Shown here: piece by piece, positions 43,340 through 48,089 of the stretch
How the letters are laid out: the number at the start of each line of letters is the position of its first letter
Numbering within the stretch: the stretch's first letter is position 1
DNA from: Opitutaceae bacterium
GTDB lineage: Bacteria; Verrucomicrobiota; Verrucomicrobiia; Opitutales; Opitutaceae
Direction of reading: 5' to 3'
DNA: 48,089 bases
Assembly: GCA_016793535.1 (NCBI GenBank)
Contig: JAEUHA010000625.1
Coordinates: 1 to 48,089, forward strand
Translations under genes and position numbers: made by a program
The notes under the pieces: generated by a model
Told to the model about the DNA's origin: nothing
What the model saw: only the letters and a program-made list of their open reading frames with translations
The model's database searches: none

Positions 43340-44743
43340 GTGCCCACCTTCGCTCCCGAACAACTCGCGCACTGGACCGGCGGCACCTGGACCGCCCGGC
43401 CCGTGGCGCCGTTGACGGCCTTCGGGGTGGACACGCGCGCGCTGCGGCCCGGTGACGTGTTCGTGGCGCTGCGGACCGAGCGGCGGGATGGCCATGACTT
43501 TCTCGCGGACGCCGCGGCGGCGGGGGCCGCCGCCGCGCTGGTGGCGGCGCCGAACCGCGCGGTGCCGCTGCCCCAGCTCGTGGTGCCGGATCCGCTGGCG
43601 GCGTTTCAGGCGATCGCGCGCGAACACCGCCGGATGTTCCGCGGCGCGGTGGTGGGAATTTCAGGCAGTGCAGGCAAGACCTCGACGAAGGACTTGCTGG
43701 CGCTCCTCCTCGGTGGCGCTTCGTGCGGCGTCGTCGCCACCGAGGGTAATCTCAACAACCACCTCGGCGTCCCGCTGACGCTGACCCGGCTCGACCCCGC
43801 GTTGCATCGCTTCGCCGTCGTCGAGGCCGGCATCAGTGCGCCGGGCGAAATGGCGCCGCTGGCCGGCATGATCGAGCCGGATGTCGCGATCATCACCCTC
43901 GTGGCCGCGGCCCACACGCAGGAACTCGGCGGACTCGAGGGCGTGGCGCGCGAGAAGGCGGTGCTCCCTGCGGCCGTCCGATCGGGTGGCGTGGCGATCG
44001 TGCCGCGGTCGACGCTCGACTACGCCCCGTTTCGCGACCTGCGCGTGCGGACGATGGTGGTCGAGCGGGCGGCGGATTTGCCGGTGGATTCTTCGCTGCC
44101 GGCGGAAGGCGTACATTTTCTCGTGGCCCATCGGTCCGAGGAAACCGCGCTCACGATTGCGTCGGGTCCGCTGCCGCCTTTCCGCTTCGTCTTCCGCCGG
44201 GTGTCGGATGGCATGGCGCAGAATGCCGCGCTCGCGGTCTGCGCGGCCCTGTGGCTGGGCGTTGCGCGCGAGACGATCCAATCCCGTTTCGCGACCTGGA
44301 AACCCGCGAAGCTGCGGGCCGAGGTGCGGCGCACCGACGGAAAACTGCTCTACCTCGACTGCTACAACGCGAATCCGGCCTCGATGGCGGACGCGCTCGC
44401 GACGTTCGAGTCCCTCGCGCCCGCGGGCGAGCCGCGGCTGTACGTGCTCGGGTGCATGGAGGAGCTCGGTCCGGACGCGCCCGCGCTGCACCGGGCGCTC
44501 GGCCGCTCCCTGCACCTGCGCGACGGCGACCGGCTGTTCGTGATCGGCACCCACGCGCATGAAGTCTGCGCCGGGCTCCTGGAACTGGGCGATTTCTCCC
44601 GCCAACTGCAGATCGTGTCCTCGCTGGAGCCGGTCTCCGCCGCGCTCGCCGCGTGGCGGGGCGCGGTGTTCGTCAAGGGCAGTCGCCGTTACCAGCTCGA
44701 GCGGATCCTCGAGGCGCAGACTTCGCTCCCGCTGCCGTGCTGA
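43340..44743 (+). CDS. murF: UDP-MurNAc-tripeptide-D-Ala-D-Ala ligase
   Basis: The product is 467 residues from the GTG at 43340. It adds D-Ala-D-Ala to finish the pentapeptide precursor in the cytoplasm. Motifs are LTAFGVDTRALRPGDVFVAL, the ATP loop GISGSAGKTSTKDLL, EGNLNNHLGVPLTL, VEAGISAPGEMAPLA and the C-terminal DCYNANPASMADALA. All steps of a Mur ligase are present. The gene starts 8 bases past murE and overlaps the probable mraY start by 7 bases, so it belongs to a tightly coupled unit. Confidence 0.95.
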   Translation: MPTFAPEQLAHWTGGTWTARPVAPLTAFGVDTRALRPGDVFVALRTERRDGHDFLADAAAAGAAAALVAAPNRAVPLPQLVVPDPLAAFQAIAREHRRMFRGAVVGISGSAGKTSTKDLLALLLGGASCGVVATEGNLNNHLGVPLTLTRLDPALHRFAVVEAGISAPGEMAPLAGMIEPDVAIITLVAAAHTQELGGLEGVAREKAVLPAAVRSGGVAIVPRSTLDYAPFRDLRVRTMVVERAADLPVDSSLPAEGVHFLVAHRSEETALTIASGPLPPFRFVFRRVSDGMAQNAALAVCAALWLGVARETIQSRFATWKPAKLRAEVRRTDGKLLYLDCYNANPASMADALATFESLAPAGEPRLYVLGCMEELGPDAPALHRALGRSLHLRDGDRLFVIGTHAHEVCAGLLELGDFSRQLQIVSSLEPVSAALAAWRGAVFVKGSRRYQLERILEAQTSLPLPC

Positions 44744-45852
44744 GCTACCTGGCAGACTTCGAGGATGTCTTCGGACCGCTCCGCCTTCTCCGCTATATCA
44801 CGGTGCGGACCGCGCTGGCGGCGCTGACGGCGCTGTTCCTGGGCTTCGTCATCGGGCCGATGCTGATCCGGAAATTCAAGGAGCTGAAGTTCGGCCACGG
44901 CTATGTCGACGACCGGACGGGACACCTGGGCGCGACGTATTTCGACAAGAAGCACACGCCGACGATGGGCGGCCTGATCATTTTCATCTCGGTGTTCGTC
45001 GGCTCCGCCCTGTGGGCCACGCCCAACATCTGGGTGTTCACGAGCCTGTTCGTCTACGCCGCCCTCACGGTGCCCGGTTTTCGCGACGACTACCTGAAGG
45101 TCGTGCACAAGAACCGCAACGGCATCTCCTCGGGCGAGAAGATCACCTGGCAGTCGCTCGCGACCCTCGGCGCGCTCGGCCTCCTGCTCTGGCACCCGGA
45201 CAGCGCAACGAAGATCCGGGAACTCTGGGTGCCGTTTGTGAAGCACGCCGTGATCGCGCCGATGCCCTGGTGGCTGCTGCTCACGCTCATTTACCTCTGG
45301 ATCGTCGGCTTCAGCAACGCGATCAATCTGACCGACGGCCTCGACGGCCTGGCGGTCGGCTGCACCATCACCGTCGCGCTGGTGATGGGCGTGATGGCGT
45401 ACGTCGCGGGCAACGTGCTGCTGTCCGAATACCTGCTGACCAGCCACGTGGCGAAGACCGGCGAACTGACCGTGATCTGCGGAGCGTTGATCGGCGGCTG
45501 CATGGCGTTTCTCTGGTACAACTCGCACCCGGCCGAGGTGTTCATGGGCGACACCGGCTCGCTCGCCCTCGGCGGCCTGCTGGGCGTCATGGCGTTCATG
45601 ATCCACCAGCCGCTGACGCTGGTGATCGCCGGCGGCGTGTTCGTGATGGAACTGCTCTCGGTGGTCACGCAGGTGTCGTGGTTCAAGTACACCAAGCGCC
45701 GGTACGGCGAGGGGCGGCGTGTTTTCCTGATGGCGCCGATCCACCATCATTTCCAAAAGAAAGGCTGGCCCGAAACCAAAGTGGTGCTGCGCTTCTGGGT
45801 GCTCTCGCTCGGGTGCGCGCTCGCCAGCCTGGCCACGCTGAAACTCCGCTGA
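44737..45852 (+). CDS. mraY: Phospho-MurNAc-pentapeptide transferase
   Basis: The product is 371 residues from GTG at 44737 (V/MLSYLADFEDVFGP), which overlaps the murF stop; the open frame goes on back to 44653 in Arg-rich, unlikely sequence. It joins phospho-MurNAc-pentapeptide to undecaprenyl phosphate, making lipid I at the inner membrane. There are about ten membrane helices. Active-site marks are KKHTPTMGGLIIF, the Asp pair GFRDDYLKV, SNAINLTDGLDGLAVG, the catalytic Asp in EVFMGDTGSLALGG and the HHH patch in MAPIHHHFQKKGW. All are in place. Confidence 0.95.
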   Translation: MLSYLADFEDVFGPLRLLRYITVRTALAALTALFLGFVIGPMLIRKFKELKFGHGYVDDRTGHLGATYFDKKHTPTMGGLIIFISVFVGSALWATPNIWVFTSLFVYAALTVPGFRDDYLKVVHKNRNGISSGEKITWQSLATLGALGLLLWHPDSATKIRELWVPFVKHAVIAPMPWWLLLTLIYLWIVGFSNAINLTDGLDGLAVGCTITVALVMGVMAYVAGNVLLSEYLLTSHVAKTGELTVICGALIGGCMAFLWYNSHPAEVFMGDTGSLALGGLLGVMAFMIHQPLTLVIAGGVFVMELLSVVTQVSWFKYTKRRYGEGRRVFLMAPIHHHFQKKGWPETKVVLRFWVLSLGCALASLATLKLR

Positions 45853-45868
45853 CTTCGCCACCCCGCCG

Positions 45869-47173
45869 ATGCTCACCATGTCTCTCACTCCGCCTCCGTC
45901 GCTCAGGCCCGCGCTCGCGCGGCCGGCGGCGGTCCTCGGCGCCGGCGTCAGCGGCGCCGGCGCGCAGTCGCTGCTCGCCGCGCTCGGAGTGGACGGCGTC
46001 GTCTACGACGTCCGCTCCGGCCAGGGCGAGGAGTTTACCGCGGCGGCGGCCCGCCGCCACGGCCTGGTGGTGTTCTCGCCCGGCTTTCCGCCCGGCCACC
46101 CGTGGCTCGCCCGGGCGCGGGCCGCGGGGGCCGTGTGCCTCGGGGAACTCGAGTTTGCGGCGCGGTTCTGGCGCGGTCGCGTGATCGCGGTGACCGGCAC
46201 CAACGGAAAGACCACGCTCACCGAGCTGCTCACGCACGCGCTCGGGACCGTCGGCCGGCGGGCGTACGCGACGGGCAACATCGGGGCCTCGTTCTCGCGG
46301 CTGGTGGCGGATCGGAGCGGCGGCAATCCGGACGACGACGCCATCTGCGAGGTGAGCTCGTTCCAGGCGGAGACGTTCGAGGAATTCCGCGCCGATGCGA
46401 CGCTCTGGACCAACTTTGCCGAGGATCACCTCGAACGGCATCCCGGGCTCGAGGCCTATTTCGACGCGAAGTGGCGGCTCGTCGAACAGACGTTCTCCGG
46501 GAAAGTGTTCGCGGGTTCCTCGGTCGTGCGCTTCGCCCGCGGCCACGGACGTCCGGCGCACCGGCTGGTCCCCGTCGCCAGCGAGGAGCGGCCCGCGGAT
46601 CCGCGGCTGGCCGGCACCGTTTTTGCGCAGTATCCGCAGCGGGAGAACTTCCTGCTCGCCGCCGCCTGGTGGCGCGCGGACGGTCGCGCGGAGGAGGAAC
46701 TGATCGCGGCGGCGCGGACCTTCGCGCCCGGCCGCCACCGGCTCGACCGCGTGGCGATGCTCGACGGCGTTTCGTTCTGGAACGACTCCAAGGCCACCAA
46801 CTTTCACGCGGTGGAAGCGGCGCTCGGCGGCTTTCCCGGCCCGGTGATCCTGATCGCGGGAGGACGCGCCAAGGGCGGCGACGTCGCCGGCTTCGTGCGC
46901 CGGATCGCGCCCCGGGTGAAGCACGCGGTCCTGATCGGGGAGACCAGCGCGGCCCTGGCCGCCCACTTTGGCGCGCTCCAGGTCGCCCACACGTGCTGCA
47001 GCGGACTGCCCGAAGCGGTCCGCCGGGCCGCGACCCTCGCCGTGCCGGGCGACCATGTGCTGCTCAGCCCGGGCTTCGCCAGCTTCGACCAGTTTCGCAA
47101 CTACCAGGACCGCGGTGATCAATTCGAGCACCTCGTCGGCCAACTCCCGCTGCCCGCGGGGAATTTGGGGTAG
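45869..47173 (+). CDS. murD: UDP-MurNAc-L-alanine-D-glutamate ligase
   Basis: The product is 434 residues. It adds D-Glu to UDP-MurNAc-L-Ala. Motifs are the N-terminal VLGAGVSGAGAQSLLAALG, the ATP loop VTGTNGKTTLTELLTHAL, CEVSSFQAETFEEF, TNFAEDHLERHPGLEAYFDAKWRL, FWNDSKATNFHAVEAAL, LIAGGRAKGGD and LLSPGFASFDQFRNYQDRGDQF. All Mur ligase elements are intact. The ATG at 45869 starts MLTMSLTPPPS; a second ATG three codons later is as likely. It follows mraY after 16 bases. The gene after it is a LysM protein rather than ftsW. Confidence 0.95.
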   Translation: MLTMSLTPPPSLRPALARPAAVLGAGVSGAGAQSLLAALGVDGVVYDVRSGQGEEFTAAAARRHGLVVFSPGFPPGHPWLARARAAGAVCLGELEFAARFWRGRVIAVTGTNGKTTLTELLTHALGTVGRRAYATGNIGASFSRLVADRSGGNPDDDAICEVSSFQAETFEEFRADATLWTNFAEDHLERHPGLEAYFDAKWRLVEQTFSGKVFAGSSVVRFARGHGRPAHRLVPVASEERPADPRLAGTVFAQYPQRENFLLAAAWWRADGRAEEELIAAARTFAPGRHRLDRVAMLDGVSFWNDSKATNFHAVEAALGGFPGPVILIAGGRAKGGDVAGFVRRIAPRVKHAVLIGETSAALAAHFGALQVAHTCCSGLPEAVRRAATLAVPGDHVLLSPGFASFDQFRNYQDRGDQFEHLVGQLPLPAGNLG

Positions 47174-47218
47174 CATTCACCTTCCCGTACCGTCACAACC
47201 TTTCCAATCTCTCCTCCT

Positions 47219-48089
47219 ATGAAAATCCTGAAGATTTTCGGTCTTGTCGTGGGCGTCCATGTGTTCGCTCTCATCCTCATCTTCGCCAATCCGGGCTGCA
47301 GCTCGACGACGAAGCCCGCGCCGTCCCCGGCCGCCACCGCCCCCAAGCCGGAGCCCGCCCCGGTCGTCGGCCTCACGGCCGCGCCTTCGACCGGAGGTGG
47401 TATCTACTCTTCCACTACAGACACGACGACCGCCGCGCCGCTCTTCAATCCCGAGGCGCCGGCCGTGGCGCTGCCCGCGTCGGCCGGCGGCGGGGCCCGC
47501 ATCGCACCGACGCGCCCCGGCACGCCGGTCGCGGGCGTGCTGGTCGCGGAACCGGTCGCGGACGTGACGCCGGCCGCCACGTACAGCGTGAAGTCGGGCG
47601 ACAGCCTCTGGACGATCGCCCGCAAGCACAACCTCACGGTCGCGCAGCTCACCGCCGCCAACAGTCTCTCCGCCAACTCGCCGCTCCAGCCCGGCCAGAA
47701 GCTGGTGATTCCGAGCCGCCCGACCGTTCCGCCGAGCAGCGGTTCGACGCCGGCGGCGAAGTCCGCACCGGCAGCCGCCGCGACCGGCACGACCCGCGCG
47801 CCGGGCGACGTGGTGAAGCATGTCGTGAAGTCAGGCGAAACGCTCGGTGCGATCGCGCGGCGCTACGATGTGCGGCAGGGTGACCTGGCCGTGCTGAACA
47901 ATATCTCCGATCCGGCGAAGATCCGGCCGGGCATGGAGCTGGTCATTCCGGGCTACAAGGCGCCCGCGTCCAAGTCCGGCAAGGGCACCAAGGCGTCCTC
48001 CGGCAGCGCCGCCAAGGCGCCCGCGCCGGCCCCGGTGCCGGCACCCGAGCCGACGGCGCCGGCGGTGATCGATCCCGCGCCGACCCCGG
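47219..48089 (+). CDS. LysM-domain peptidoglycan-binding protein, 3' end cut by the window edge
   Basis: The frame opens at ATG 47219 and runs to the last base of the window without a stop (about 290 codons visible). The N-terminus, MKILKIFGLVVGVHVFALI, is a signal or anchor helix; NPGCSST follows, which is only a poor lipobox. A Pro/Ala/Thr-rich stretch then leads to two LysM domains, the first with YSVKSGDSLWTIARKHNLTV (about residues 122-165) and the second with HVVKSGETLGAIARRYDVRQ (about 200-245), both ending in LVIP. A Lys/Ala/Pro-rich tail begins before the edge. LysM units bind GlcNAc-containing glycan, so this should be a wall-associated periplasmic protein. It starts 45 bases after murD, in the dcw transcript. 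Confidence 0.88.
   Translation, partial: MKILKIFGLVVGVHVFALILIFANPGCSSTTKPAPSPAATAPKPEPAPVVGLTAAPSTGGGIYSSTTDTTTAAPLFNPEAPAVALPASAGGGARIAPTRPGTPVAGVLVAEPVADVTPAATYSVKSGDSLWTIARKHNLTVAQLTAANSLSANSPLQPGQKLVIPSRPTVPPSSGSTPAAKSAPAAAATGTTRAPGDVVKHVVKSGETLGAIARRYDVRQGDLAVLNNISDPAKIRPGMELVIPGYKAPASKSGKGTKASSGSAAKAPAPAPVPAPEPTAPAVIDPAPTP

Noticed and set aside
1..48089. tRNA genes, rRNA, CRISPR arrays, insertion sequences, prophage genes
   Set aside because: I read the gaps between genes and saw no cloverleaf, no spaced direct repeats of CRISPR type, and no transposase, integrase or phage structural protein.

Overview
The window is a high-GC, densely coded bacterial chromosome segment, most likely from the phylum Verrucomicrobia, close to Opitutaceae. 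No marker RNA gene is present, so this rests on gene content: a fused LpxC-FabZ gene (known from PVC and Bacteroidetes lineages), a VPDTG-type CTERM protein (the VPDSG-CTERM class is typical of Verrucomicrobia), a large TonB-dependent receptor with a carboxypeptidase-regulatory-like N-terminus, a meso-DAP type MurE, lipid A genes, many GTG/TTG starts with weak Shine-Dalgarno sites, and GGGAGCGCGGACGTCC-type palindromic repeats. I saw no tRNA, rRNA, CRISPR array, transposase or prophage gene.

Layout. 1-2.5 kb: a truncated lipoprotein gene, a small membrane protein with a clear terminator, and a PepP-type Xaa-Pro aminopeptidase, all on the minus strand. 2.7-8.3 kb: a secreted tandem alpha/beta hydrolase converges on a TonB-dependent receptor. 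8.6-9.7 kb: a small conserved protein and a VPDTG-CTERM surface protein, followed by a 307-base regulatory gap rich in inverted repeats. 10.0-12.7 kb: a Ski2-like helicase that carries a palindromic element inside its reading frame. 12.9-17.4 kb, plus strand: a receiver-HDOD protein, trpA, a receiver-GGDEF diguanylate cyclase and miaA. 17.4-26.0 kb, minus strand: envelope genes (a membrane protein, a TolC-like efflux protein, a zinc-ribbon protein, a PpiD/SurA-like chaperone, a BrkB/YihY protein, a GYF_2 membrane protein) and argS. 26.2-31.7 kb, plus strand: a PuuD-like urate hydroxylase with a cytochrome c tail, a deoA-like phosphorylase, an RlmI-like methyltransferase and an unusual membrane protein with an Mrr-like nuclease domain. 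31.8-35.5 kb: efp, lpxC-fabZ, lpxA, hisI and a DUF971 gene. 35.5-37.5 kb: a secreted alpha/beta hydrolase. 37.7-48.1 kb: the division and cell wall (dcw) cluster mraZ-rsmH-ftsL-ftsI-murE-murF-mraY-murD, followed by a truncated LysM gene where many dcw clusters have ftsW.

How the genes work together. The last 10 kb makes lipid-linked peptidoglycan precursors and the septal transpeptidase, and is preceded by an MraZ box and two DnaA-box-like 9-mers. lpxC-fabZ and lpxA start lipid A synthesis and 3-hydroxyacyl-ACP dehydration. The 18-24 kb block looks like envelope assembly and efflux. The other genes are mostly housekeeping or signalling.

Most interesting. (1) Palindromic elements of one apparent family lie in or next to coding sequence: one in-frame inside the helicase, one at the 5' end of a secreted hydrolase gene, and degenerate copies in gaps. 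(2) A signal-peptide/Pro-rich/single-TM protein ends in an Mrr-fold domain whose catalytic Q-x-K appears lost. (3) Several catalytic or signature residues depart from the norm: Ala for Ser in the first hydrolase domain, Glu for the receiver Asp, Asn at the EF-P tip, and a changed signature in the phosphorylase. All functional calls are by reading motifs; no database search was possible.
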